A DNA stretch of 7,705 nucleotides, taken from NCBI GenBank assembly GCA_964496245.1, contig CAZBZG010000230.1, positions 1-7,705 of the forward strand. The letters are read 5' to 3'. Positions 1 to 6,954 of the stretch are shown piece by piece. The stretch is from CAZBZG01 sp964496245 (GTDB taxonomy: Bacteria > Planctomycetota > SZUA-567). A model generated the notes under the pieces. That model made no database searches, was not told the DNA's origin, and saw only the letters and a list, made by a program, of their open reading frames with translations. How positions within the stretch are numbered: the first letter of the stretch is position 1; each line of letters opens with the position of its first letter. Both the position numbers and the translations under genes were made by a program.

Positions 1-60
1 GAGAACCTGCCGATCACCGAAGACCTGAAGCGCGCACACGCCGACCTCACCGCCGCGTGA
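1..60 (+). CDS. C-terminal tail of an unidentified gene (5' part outside window)
   Basis: Frame 1 is open from the first base to a TGA at 58-60 and reads ENLPITEDLKRAHADLTAA. The tail is hydrophilic and helix-prone, with no motif that identifies it. It is co-oriented with the radical SAM gene that starts 42 bases later in the same reading frame, so the two are probably one operon and the missing gene may be functionally linked to it. I do not recognise the family. That it is real coding rests on the open frame, the codon-like third-position G/C pattern and the close spacing to the next gene. Confidence 0.6.
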   Translation, partial: ENLPITEDLKRAHADLTAA

Positions 61-102
61 GTCGACCTGAGCGACCGACAAGCCCCAAGCAGAATCGGAT
101 CC

Positions 103-1659
103 ATGCCCCAAGCAAAACGACTCGTCCTGTTGGCCCCCGCCGGACGGTTCCGGGATCTGGCCGGCACCCTCAACCTGCCTGTGGCGCTCTGCTCCATGGC
201 CGGCTATCTGGCCAAACGGATGCCCGACCTCGACACGCACGTCATCGATCTGCAGACGTCCTTCGGCTTTCCCCTGACCGAGGCGGCTGAAGACAAGCTC
301 CTGTCCCGCGCCATGACGGAACTCATGCCGCTACTCACCGACGACACGCTCGTCGGCATCTCCTGCCACGCCAACCGCGACATCGTGCACGCGCTGGCTC
401 TGGCGCGAGCGGTCAAGGAAGAGGCGAATGTCCCCGTCGTCCTCGGCGGCTACGCACCATCGACCTGCTACCCGCTGGTGCTCGAGCACTACGCCCACCT
501 CTTTGATGCGGTGGCCGTGGGGGCGGGCGAGCGGGCGACCGAAGGCCTGCTCCAACGCATGAAGGGATCGACGATCGTCCGCAAGCACGAGATCCCCGGG
601 ATCGCATTTGTGCAGGAGGGCCGGCTCGTGGTCACGGACCGGGCCGAAGCCGTGCCTCTGGATGCCTTCCCCAAGCTCTCCCTCGCCCCGCTCCACGATC
701 ACGAAGCCTACGAGTTCGTGCCCTACTACACCACGTCGGGCTGCCCGTTTGCGTGCGACTTCTGCTTTGAGCGTTCCGTGCATCCGGAATACCGCAAGCG
801 GGATCCTCAACGTGTGCTCAAGGACCTGGAGCAGACCTTCGCCCGCTACATCCGGCCGCGACACGTGGCCTTCGTGGACCCGCTCTTTGGCTTCGACGCG
901 CAACGATCCACGGCCCTCTGCCGCGGGCTTCGCGCACGCGACATCACCTGCTCGTTCTACACGCGCACCGATCTCTTGAAACGCGAGATGTACGAGGCCC
1001 TGGCCGGCGTGTGCGAGTGGATCTTCCTGGGCGTGGAGGCGGCGTCCGCCGCCGCGCTCACGGCCATGCAGAAGACCCGCGACCCTCAGGCCTACCTGCA
1101 GTCCGTGCGCGAGCAGGTGGGTCTGTGCTTCGACCACGGAATCACCCCGCAACTCGGGTTCATGCCGAACTACCCCCTGACCACGCAACAGGATGCCGAG
1201 GCCATCCTGCGGCTGCTCGACGAACTCGCCGAGCTCTATGCCAAACGCGGCCAGGGCGCCGGCCTCGCGGTCACGGTCTTCGCCTATCACATTTGGTACG
1301 GCAGCCAGCACTACCGAGATTTGGAGGATTTGCTCGCCCGCGGCATGACCGTTACGCCAGGCTTTCCCGACGTCTATCACGGCATCCCGGTGCCCCGCGA
1401 ACTTCGCCAGGACGTTTGCGACGCATCGCCGGACCTTTCCTGGAACGCTTTCCAGACCCTGCGCCAGCAGATCTACAGCAAGGCCGTGAGGACCGGCCTC
1501 GCCACCGCTCACGTGGCGCGGCACAACTTCATGTTCGTGAATGCCGGCCAGAACCGGCTCTGGGTGCTCGACGGGGGCGAAGTCCGCTTCGTGGATGCGG
1601 ACCAGGACTGCATCGACATCAAGTCCATGATGCGGGAGCGTCACAGGACCGCCGGCTGA
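103..1659 (+). CDS. Cobalamin-binding-type radical SAM protein, substrate unknown (518 aa)
   Basis: A radical SAM enzyme of the architecture with an N-terminal B12-binding-like Rossmann domain. Residues ~5-165 look like that domain: ISCHANRDIVHALALA followed by a strand and glycine turn, VPVVLGGYAPS (~101-111), then AVAVGAGERATEGLL. The usual DxHxxG cobalamin-ligand motif is not evident, so any B12 would bind without a His ligand, or the domain is degenerate. The [4Fe-4S] cluster motif CxxxCxxC is Cys204-Cys208-Cys211 (SGCPFACDFCFER). The barrel continues with VAFVDPLFGFD (~245-255) and WIFLGVEAAS (~296-305), as in B12-binding radical SAM enzymes. Residues ~380-518 form an extra C-terminal region I cannot assign; its C-terminus contains VDADQDCIDIKSMM. 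The ATG at 103 is the only plausible start, because the frame is blocked by the TGA at 58-60. The Shine-Dalgarno is poor, so it may be translated by coupling to the upstream gene. The fold class is secure. The reaction (methylation, cyclisation, other) cannot be read from the sequence. Confidence 0.9.
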   Translation: MPQAKRLVLLAPAGRFRDLAGTLNLPVALCSMAGYLAKRMPDLDTHVIDLQTSFGFPLTEAAEDKLLSRAMTELMPLLTDDTLVGISCHANRDIVHALALARAVKEEANVPVVLGGYAPSTCYPLVLEHYAHLFDAVAVGAGERATEGLLQRMKGSTIVRKHEIPGIAFVQEGRLVVTDRAEAVPLDAFPKLSLAPLHDHEAYEFVPYYTTSGCPFACDFCFERSVHPEYRKRDPQRVLKDLEQTFARYIRPRHVAFVDPLFGFDAQRSTALCRGLRARDITCSFYTRTDLLKREMYEALAGVCEWIFLGVEAASAAALTAMQKTRDPQAYLQSVREQVGLCFDHGITPQLGFMPNYPLTTQQDAEAILRLLDELAELYAKRGQGAGLAVTVFAYHIWYGSQHYRDLEDLLARGMTVTPGFPDVYHGIPVPRELRQDVCDASPDLSWNAFQTLRQQIYSKAVRTGLATAHVARHNFMFVNAGQNRLWVLDGGEVRFVDADQDCIDIKSMMRERHRTAG

Positions 1660-1852
1660 GCTTCGCCGCTTCCTCTGGCCCCAGCTGCCGCTCGCGCAAG
1701 TCCACCCCGTAGCCAAGCACAAACCGCCCGCCCGCACCGAACGCCTGCTTGTCGTAGCAGCCACAAAAGCGTTCGTCCGGGAGATGCGTCACGAGCGTCA
1801 CGCGCACGGGTACCGTGGCGACAAGCGCCAGGCCTTCGGCGTCGACGATCAT
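1619..1852 (-). pseudogene. Truncated N-terminal fragment of a 'GYYDK'-type beta-propeller protein (77-codon ORF)
   Basis: The ORF begins with ATG at 1852, behind a good Shine-Dalgarno (GAGGAA at 1866-1861, 8 bases before ATG) and 27 bases after the permease stop. It therefore has a proper gene start in operon position. Residues ~16-60 (PVRVTLVTHLPDERF, then CGCYDKQAFGAGGRFVLGYG, then VDLRERQLGPEE) match, from memory, the opening of uncharacterised beta-propeller proteins in Lentisphaerota/Verrucomicrobia. In those, a block like F-GYYDK-x-x-F/W-GRYVLG-V-F-R-P-PDD is followed by an IGMVDL strand and several hundred more residues. Here the resemblance stops right after that block. The frame ends in a run (LSRRSCDAPASWT) that overlaps the last 41 bases of the convergent radical SAM gene. 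The body of the gene is missing, so I call it a remnant. It could instead be a short expressed peptide or a chance ORF. The family assignment needs a profile search. Confidence 0.5.
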
Positions 1853-1860
1853 GGCTCGTC

Positions 1861-1866
1861 TTCCTC
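1861..1866 (-). promoter_or_regulatory. Ribosome binding site of the truncated propeller ORF
   Basis: On the minus strand this reads GAGGAA, 8 bases before the ATG at 1852. It shows that the remnant kept a functional-looking translation start and argues that the ORF is not a random reading frame. Confidence 0.5.
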
Positions 1867-1879
1867 GCGGCTTGGAGCG

Positions 1880-3286
1880 CTACACCCGCACCGGCATGTA
1901 CGGACTGAGCAGGAGGATCCCGATCCACGCGATGATGCAGGAGACGAGGCCCACCACCGCGCCGATCTTGAGCCACTCGAAGAAGCCGAACTGCCTGCGG
2001 TAGCGCTTCTCCAGCATGCCGAGCGCCACGATGTTGGCCGTGGAGCCGATCATGGTGATGTTCCCGCCGAAACAGGCGCCGAAGAGCAGCGCCCACCAGA
2101 GCGGGTTGGCGTTGAACTCGTTCACCACCGGGATGAAGGCGGCCACGAACACGATGTTGTCCACGAACGCCGAGCCCAGGGCGGACACGATCAGGACCAC
2201 GGGCGCGAGTAGGCTCGACCCCTCGCCGAACGCAGCCGTGAAGTCCGCAGCCACGCGCGCGGTCACGCCCGAATGCTTGAGGCTGCCGGCCACGGCGAAG
2301 AGCATCATGAAGAAGAGCAGCGTCCACCACTCGACCTCGGACTCGATGTAGTGCCGCGCACGCTGGTGCCGCCACATCATGAGAAAACCCGCCACCACCA
2401 GAGGCGCCACGATCAGGATGGTGTTGTCGTCCAGCTCCAGCTTGCGCTCCAAAAAATGGTGGCTGGCGATGAAGGCGATCATGCCGACCAGGATGGCCAG
2501 CCCCTTGCGGTAGGGCACCGCTACGAGCGGCCCGAGGGTCAGCCCCATGGCCCGCCGCTCCCGGAGACGCGTGTCGAGCAGCCGGATCTCCTCGCGGTAC
2601 CAGGCGAGGATCACCCCGAAGGCCGCGGTCAGCGTCACCAGCATGACCGGGAAGGCCCAGTGGATGAAGTCCCCGAACGTGAAGCCGGCCTTCTTGCCGA
2701 TCAGAATCCCCACGGGATTGCCGAGCATGGTGCCCGCCGATCCGATGTTGGTGGCCAGGATGGCGATCATGACGAACGGCGCCGGCCGGATCTTGAGCGT
2801 GTCGCAGACCTGGAAGACCAGGGTGGCCACGAACACGATGGACGTCACCTCGTCCACCACGCACGCCATCAGGGCCGACAGGTACACCAGGATGCCGATG
2901 AAGACCGTGCCCGACAGGCTGTGCACGCTGATCACGGTCTGGATGATCCACGTGAAGAGCCCCAGTTCCTTGAGCACGCCCACCGAGACCATCATGCCCA
3001 CGAGAAAGAGGATGATGGGTAGCTCGCTGTCCTGCACGAAGTGTTCGATCGTGATCACCCGGCAGCCGAGGAGCGCGCCGATGCCCACGAAGGCGATGGC
3101 CAAGCGGAAGCGCCAGAACAGCAGCGTGGCCAGCACGATCATGATGAAGATGGACGAGGAGAGGATCTGGTCCTGCGTGAGACGGGCGAACAACCCCAGA
3201 CCCGCCATGGCCGCGGTGCCGAAGAGCAGCCCCAGCACGCGCAGCCGCATGCTCGAGACCCCGGATTGTCCGTCGCCCACTTCCAT
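1880..3286 (-). CDS. ArsB/NhaD/P-protein-type ion permease (SLC13-like ion transporter superfamily), 468 aa
   Basis: An integral inner-membrane permease with roughly 10-12 hydrophobic segments between residues ~17 and 460, and polar loops such as WYREEIRLLDTRLRERR (~219-235). It shows the internal duplication of the ion transporter superfamily. Repeat 1 has the signature VVDEVTSIVF (~133-142) and ATNIGSAGTMLGNPVGILIG (168-187). Repeat 2 has AFVDNIVFVAAFIPVV (363-378) and GGNITMIGSTANIVALG (397-413). Paired D-N/E-helix and N-x-G-x-x-x-x-x-G-(N/T)-(P/A)-N/V hairpins of this kind are characteristic of the ArsB/NhaD group, closest to P-protein-like permeases. Likely work is cation or proton-coupled antiport or anion export; the substrate cannot be told. 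The start is uncertain: ATG 3286 lies two bases after the EIIA-CBS stop (TAGCCATG) and suggests translational coupling. ATG 3250 would give 456 aa, starting just before the first hydrophobic segment. It stops with TAG at 1880-1882. Confidence 0.88.
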   Translation of the reverse strand: MEVGDGQSGVSSMRLRVLGLLFGTAAMAGLGLFARLTQDQILSSSIFIMIVLATLLFWRFRLAIAFVGIGALLGCRVITIEHFVQDSELPIILFLVGMMVSVGVLKELGLFTWIIQTVISVHSLSGTVFIGILVYLSALMACVVDEVTSIVFVATLVFQVCDTLKIRPAPFVMIAILATNIGSAGTMLGNPVGILIGKKAGFTFGDFIHWAFPVMLVTLTAAFGVILAWYREEIRLLDTRLRERRAMGLTLGPLVAVPYRKGLAILVGMIAFIASHHFLERKLELDDNTILIVAPLVVAGFLMMWRHQRARHYIESEVEWWTLLFFMMLFAVAGSLKHSGVTARVAADFTAAFGEGSSLLAPVVLIVSALGSAFVDNIVFVAAFIPVVNEFNANPLWWALLFGACFGGNITMIGSTANIVALGMLEKRYRRQFGFFEWLKIGAVVGLVSCIIAWIGILLLSPYMPVRV

Positions 3287-3288
3287 GG

Positions 3289-4218
3289 CTATTCCCGCAG
3301 GACCTTGTTCAGAAACCCCTGGAGCGAGACCACGCCCACCAGCTTCTTGCCCTTGAGCACGTAGGCGTGCTGCACGTGGTGGCGGGTGAGCTCCTTGGCC
3401 ACCTCCACGGCGGGCGCGTTTACGGACACGGTCGCGTACTCCAGCGTCATGATCTCCGCCAGCCAGGTCATGCTCTCGTTGCGGAGGATTTCGGCGAACG
3501 GCTCGAAGTTGAGGATGGGCGACAGGTCGTCCATCCACAGGATGTAGTCCGGGAGGCACACGCGGAGCAGTTCGTAGGCCGTGACCACGCCGATGAGGAC
3601 GTTCTCCTTGTCCACCACGGGCACGTCGATGCAGTCGTGCCGCACGAACAGGTCGATCGCGTGCTCGAGCGTATCGTTCTCCTCGAGCGCGGCCGTGACC
3701 GACTCCATGATGTCGCCCGCGCACACGTGCTCGGGCAGCTCCATGTGCCCGCGTTCGAAGAACCGCCAGACCTCCTCCGGCGTCTCCAGCGCCGCGATCT
3801 GCTCGGCCGTCTGGGGATTCTTGCAGATTGCGGCCAAGCTGCTCACCGCCTGCAGATAGACGCCCGGCCGCGTCTTGGGCACCAGCATCACGATGATGAG
3901 GCGCGCCCGCTTGTCGTCGCCCTCGCCGAACGGCACCCCCTGCGTGGAGGTGGCCACGCCCACGACCATGTCCTCGATCGCATCCAGCCGGGCGTGGGGC
4001 ATGGCGATGCCCGGACCGATTAGGGTCGGGTGCTCCTCCTCCCGCTCGCGGATGGCCTGAAACGCGGCGTCCACGTTGCCGATCCCGCGCTCGTACGCCA
4101 GCCGCCGCAGCACCTCCAGGATGGCCGCGTCCCGGGTCTTTGCGTCGCTGTGGCACACGACCTCGGCGGGCGAGAACAGGGACGCGAAGCTCACATGCTC
4201 GTTGGGCGTTGTGGCCAT
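3289..4218 (-). CDS. PTS EIIA (fructose/mannitol type) domain fused to a CBS-domain pair, 309 aa
   Basis: A soluble regulatory protein. Residues ~10-155 form a PTS EIIA type-2 domain, with the phosphorylation-site loop GPGIAMPHARLD centred on His75. The following VGVATSTQGVPFGEGDDKRARLIIVMLVP (~87-113) matches the rest of that domain. Residues ~165-220 are a first CBS motif (AGDIMESVTAALEENDTLEHAIDLF, then DVPVVDKENVLIGVVTAYELL). Residues ~252-306 are a second (AEIMTLEYATVSVNAPAVEVAKELT, then HAYVLKGKKLVGVVSLQGFL). CBS pairs typically bind adenine nucleotides. About 30 residues rich in aromatic and acidic positions (CLPDYILWMDDLSPILNFEP) separate the two CBS motifs. There is no EIIB or EIIC in view, so a sugar-import role is unlikely and a regulatory one more likely. 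It is the first gene of an operon with the permease, with a two-base gap. ATG 4218 is chosen because homology begins shortly after it and the promoter sits immediately upstream. A TTG at 4233 is a possible alternative start. Confidence 0.9.
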   Translation of the reverse strand: MATTPNEHVSFASLFSPAEVVCHSDAKTRDAAILEVLRRLAYERGIGNVDAAFQAIREREEEHPTLIGPGIAMPHARLDAIEDMVVGVATSTQGVPFGEGDDKRARLIIVMLVPKTRPGVYLQAVSSLAAICKNPQTAEQIAALETPEEVWRFFERGHMELPEHVCAGDIMESVTAALEENDTLEHAIDLFVRHDCIDVPVVDKENVLIGVVTAYELLRVCLPDYILWMDDLSPILNFEPFAEILRNESMTWLAEIMTLEYATVSVNAPAVEVAKELTRHHVQHAYVLKGKKLVGVVSLQGFLNKVLRE

Positions 4219-4224
4219 GCCGCC

Positions 4225-4253
4225 TGTGTACAACCCATTGCGCCGCCTGTCAA
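4225..4253 (-). promoter_or_regulatory. Sigma-70-like promoter of the EIIA-CBS/permease operon, apparently leaderless
   Basis: The minus strand carries a perfect -35 TTGACA (4253-4248), a 17-base spacer and a -10 candidate TACACA (4230-4225; weak, 3 of 6). Six bases later comes the ATG at 4218, so the expected transcription start coincides with the A of the start codon. No Shine-Dalgarno lies at a normal distance from that ATG, which fits a leaderless message. The weak -10 is the main doubt; an unmapped activator or a different start is possible. Confidence 0.5.
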
Positions 4254-4275
4254 GCCGGAAGGTCTGCCCGGAGCC

Positions 4276-4343
4276 GTCGGGGCCTATTGCAGACGCCCCG
4301 CGACCCGCAGCCCGACGTCCGGACGCATGCAATACGCCCCGGC
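4276..4343. repeat. Long imperfect inverted repeat in the 174-base spacer between the hydrolase and EIIA-CBS genes
   Basis: Left arm GGGGCCTATTGCA (4279-4291) pairs with right arm TGCAATACGCCCC (4328-4340), with 12 of 13 positions complementary. Pairing continues outward through 4278/4341 and, past one G-T pair, 4276/4343. The 36-base loop contains the perfect palindrome CGTCCGGACG (4316-4325). It lies about 50 bases past the hydrolase stop and 23 bases upstream of the EIIA-CBS -35 box. No T-run follows on either strand, so a simple intrinsic terminator is doubtful. An operator for the downstream promoter, or a structured 3' end, are both possible. Confidence 0.5.
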
Positions 4344-4392
4344 ACAGCGGGAGCGGGATCCACGGGATCCGGTCCGCGTCGCCGACCGTCTG

Positions 4393-6885
4393 CTACGCGG
4401 ACGGCCGATTTTCACACACGAAGCCTGCATTCGCCCAATCCACCACCGCATAGGGGACGTTGTCGTACCCGTCCGATACCCGCAGGCGGATCCGCCCGGC
4501 CCCGCTCGGAATCGGCACCGAGACCTGCCAGGGCTCCTCGCCAGGCCCCAGGCACGGGGACTGGTCCGCCATTCGCTCGTCCACGAACACCCGGGCGATG
4601 CAGCGGGCCTGGCTCTCCTGCACGCTGTCGATGCCGACCTGCGCGACGAACTGCCGGCAGCCCGCGGGCACTGCGTAGACCAAGTCGGATTCGCTGTGCA
4701 CGCCCAGCCCCTTCGCATAGGTCCGACCCGCCATGCGCAGGGGACGGCGGATCCCGTTCCGATCCCGTTCCACCGCCGCCCAGCCCGTGCTCGCCTCGAG
4801 AGGATCCAGATCCGAGAGAAAGACGTCCGGGGCGGGCCGCGCACACTCGGTTCTGCGCGGCGCGCTTGCGGCATACGCCGCCGGCCCTGCCTGCCCTGCC
4901 GTGTCGACCGCACGCACGCCGATCCGCCCGGCCTGCCCGAAGTCTGCGCGGCCGCACGCAAAGGTCTGCTCCTCAGGCGCAAGGCGCGCGAGCACCGCTT
5001 CCGTGCCGTCTGTGCGCGACCGCACCACCTCGTACCAACCCACCTGAGCGGAGTCCGGCGCAGGCGCCCAGCCAAGGAGGACCCCCTGAGCGGTCGTCCT
5101 GCGGACCTGGAGGTCGCGCACCGGGCCGGGCGGATCGCCCACAGGATCCACGGCCACGAGCGTACCGTCTGGCGGCTCGCGCAGGCGCGTTCCGCTCGCG
5201 CAGGCCAACTCCACGAAGTACGCGAACGCCGCGTTCGTCACATCGCTTCCGAGCACCGCCTGGAACCGTCCCCCGCCCTCCGGCTCGAGCGACACGCGCT
5301 GCACGCGCTCCTCCCCCGCGCGCGTGTAGCAGAGTGCCCCCTGCTGCGCGGTCTCCCCGATCGCGCGAATTCCGTGCACCCGGTACGGCTGGCCGACGAC
5401 TACGGCCTCCGGCGCAAGGAAGTTCAGACGGATCGGCCCTCGCGCAGCCGCGCTCGCGTAGGGGACGTCGCCGGGCAGGTCCACGGGCGCCACCAGCCTG
5501 ACGACGGCGGGACCTTCCGCGGGTGCGGGCGAGAAAGCCACGCAGAAGACCCGGTCGTTCGCCACGATGTTGCCTCCCGCCATGCTGCGTACGCGCCGTC
5601 CCTGCCGCGTGCAGTCGACGAACCGCAGGTCCGCGATGCAGCGCCGCCGTGTCTTGCCGATGAAGTCGCTCGCCATCTCCCCGTCCCCTTCGTAGGCGAT
5701 GTTGCGGAAGGTGATGTTGCGCGTGGCCAGCCCGTTCTCGTTGTGCGCCCAGTGGCTCATGCGCATGTCGATGGACATCAGCTTGGCGCGCTGCGGCGCC
5801 TGAAGCGGCATGATGCGGACGTCCTCGAACAGGATGTCCCGGATGACGAGATTGTCCCCGCCGAAGACCTGCATGGCAGCTTCTGCGTACTGGTTGATCA
5901 CCTCGATTCTGCGGAAGGTCACGCCGGTGATGGTCTCCCGGTTGTCGGGCGTGCCGCGGTATCCCACCACCATGCAGTGCGCCCGGTCGCACCAGAGGAC
6001 CATGTCCTCGAAGGTGATGTCGTGCATGTCCGCACGGCCGAAGCGCGCATCCACACTCAGCAGGTCGTCGGCGGCTCGGACGAAGCAGCCTCGTACCTGG
6101 CAGTCGGCTGCCGCATCGAGGTGGATTCCGTCCGGACAGGAATGGTCCGCGTCCGGGGCGTGCGTGACCAGCGCGAGATTCGTGATACAGACCCCGCGCG
6201 GACCTTCCCCCGCCAGCGCTTCCTTGCGCTCGAACACGATCGCCCACGTCCGCGCGGTCATGATGAATCCGTCCAGGCGGACGTTGACTGCGCCGCGGGC
6301 GGAGCGAATCCGCCCGCCCGCAAGCATGCCCCGGCCGAAGATCACAGCCCCCCTGGTGTTGTCAGCCTGGATGCTGCCGTACACCACGGCCCCGCCCGCC
6401 AGGTAGACGGTCGTGCCCGTGGTCTCGCTGATGTCGAGCGTCCCCGGGTGGTGTTCGCCCGGACCAAAGTAGTGGTCCACGTCCTCCGGCGCGGGCGCCC
6501 TCGTCTCCGGCAGGTTGGTGAAGACGTGGAGTACGCCCTCGTGCCAGTCGTCGTTCACGCGCAGCACGAACTTGCGCGGAACGTCTGCATCCTGCGCGGC
6601 CCGAAGGGTGAGCGTGTCCTCCTGCAGTGCGGCCGTGATCCCGAACGAAGCGGGACGGACCTCGTGCGAGGCCACCCGGCGGCTGCAGCGCACCTCCAGC
6701 TCCACGGTGTCCGAGAAATCAAAGGTCACCATGGCCGCAACATAAGGGCCGCCGAACTTGCAATGGCCTACGGGCAGATCGTAGACGAAGAGGTCCTGCC
6801 AGGGACCACCCGTCTCCCGCACCCGTACGGCAAAGGCATCGTTGGGCTTCAGGCCCGGTGGCGCTGTCCAGGTGACCAAGCTCAT
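4393..6885 (-). CDS. GH28-like beta-helix glycoside hydrolase with Fn3/Ig-like modules and C-terminal NPCBM domain (830 aa)
   Basis: A multidomain carbohydrate-active enzyme. Residues 1-~130 look like a beta-sandwich (FAVRVRETGGPWQDLFVYDLPV), as in GH49/GH28-related enzymes. Residues ~135-450 form a right-handed beta-helix: GTTVYLAGGAVVYGSI (157-172), then FGRGMLAGG, then the active-site area CPDGIHLD (250-257), FVRAADDLLSV (268-278) and CDRAHCMVVGYRG (299-311). Asp252, Asp273/274 and His303 sit where GH28-type enzymes carry their NTD, DD and GHG residues, but the flanking residues diverge. Residues ~485-585 are an Ig-like sandwich, ~586-675 Fn3-like, and ~687-824 an NPCBM (GIRRPLRMAGRTYAKGLGVH, then VPAGCRQFVAQVGID, then FVDE). 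ATG 6885 is chosen because GGGAGGGGGG lies 8 bases upstream and the domain begins at once; the longer frame to 7095 runs antisense through another gene's remnant. No signal peptide is visible, so a cytoplasmic enzyme acting on imported saccharides is the simplest reading. Substrate unknown. Confidence 0.85.
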   Translation of the reverse strand: MSLVTWTAPPGLKPNDAFAVRVRETGGPWQDLFVYDLPVGHCKFGGPYVAAMVTFDFSDTVELEVRCSRRVASHEVRPASFGITAALQEDTLTLRAAQDADVPRKFVLRVNDDWHEGVLHVFTNLPETRAPAPEDVDHYFGPGEHHPGTLDISETTGTTVYLAGGAVVYGSIQADNTRGAVIFGRGMLAGGRIRSARGAVNVRLDGFIMTARTWAIVFERKEALAGEGPRGVCITNLALVTHAPDADHSCPDGIHLDAAADCQVRGCFVRAADDLLSVDARFGRADMHDITFEDMVLWCDRAHCMVVGYRGTPDNRETITGVTFRRIEVINQYAEAAMQVFGGDNLVIRDILFEDVRIMPLQAPQRAKLMSIDMRMSHWAHNENGLATRNITFRNIAYEGDGEMASDFIGKTRRRCIADLRFVDCTRQGRRVRSMAGGNIVANDRVFCVAFSPAPAEGPAVVRLVAPVDLPGDVPYASAAARGPIRLNFLAPEAVVVGQPYRVHGIRAIGETAQQGALCYTRAGEERVQRVSLEPEGGGRFQAVLGSDVTNAAFAYFVELACASGTRLREPPDGTLVAVDPVGDPPGPVRDLQVRRTTAQGVLLGWAPAPDSAQVGWYEVVRSRTDGTEAVLARLAPEEQTFACGRADFGQAGRIGVRAVDTAGQAGPAAYAASAPRRTECARPAPDVFLSDLDPLEASTGWAAVERDRNGIRRPLRMAGRTYAKGLGVHSESDLVYAVPAGCRQFVAQVGIDSVQESQARCIARVFVDERMADQSPCLGPGEEPWQVSVPIPSGAGRIRLRVSDGYDNVPYAVVDWANAGFVCENRPSA

Positions 6886-6893
6886 GCGGCGCG

Positions 6894-6903
6894 CCCCCCT
6901 CCC
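6894..6903 (-). promoter_or_regulatory. Ribosome binding site fixing the hydrolase start
   Basis: The minus strand reads GGGAGGGGGG, ending 8 bases before the ATG at 6885. It is the only strong purine-rich stretch near a start codon in this frame. It is therefore the main reason for rejecting the upstream in-frame ATG at 7095. Confidence 0.65.
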
Positions 6904-6954
6904 GGCATCCTTGCCTCCCGTGCATCGCGTTGGCATCCTACCATTGCTCGGCGC

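Noticed and set aside
331..1764. 477-codon minus-strand frame opposite the radical SAM gene
   Set aside because: It is an antisense shadow of a gene with clear motifs. Composition is His/Gly/Arg-rich with no recognisable family.
1641..2951. 436-codon minus-strand frame within the permease and propeller-fragment region
   Set aside because: It is a +1 shadow of the permease, dominated by Arg/Gly/His. Its end is an out-of-frame reading of the propeller fragment.
1880..4156. Single 758-codon frame suggesting a fusion of a large N-terminal domain to the permease
   Set aside because: The part above 3286 is an out-of-frame reading of the EIIA-CBS gene and is low-complexity Gly/Arg/Ala. The permease has its own start at 3286 or 3250.
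4354..4370. Closely spaced GGATCC palindromes and about ten GGATCC sites across the window
   Set aside because: They are somewhat more frequent than expected but mostly fall inside coding sequence of this GC-rich genome, with no regular spacing or shared context.
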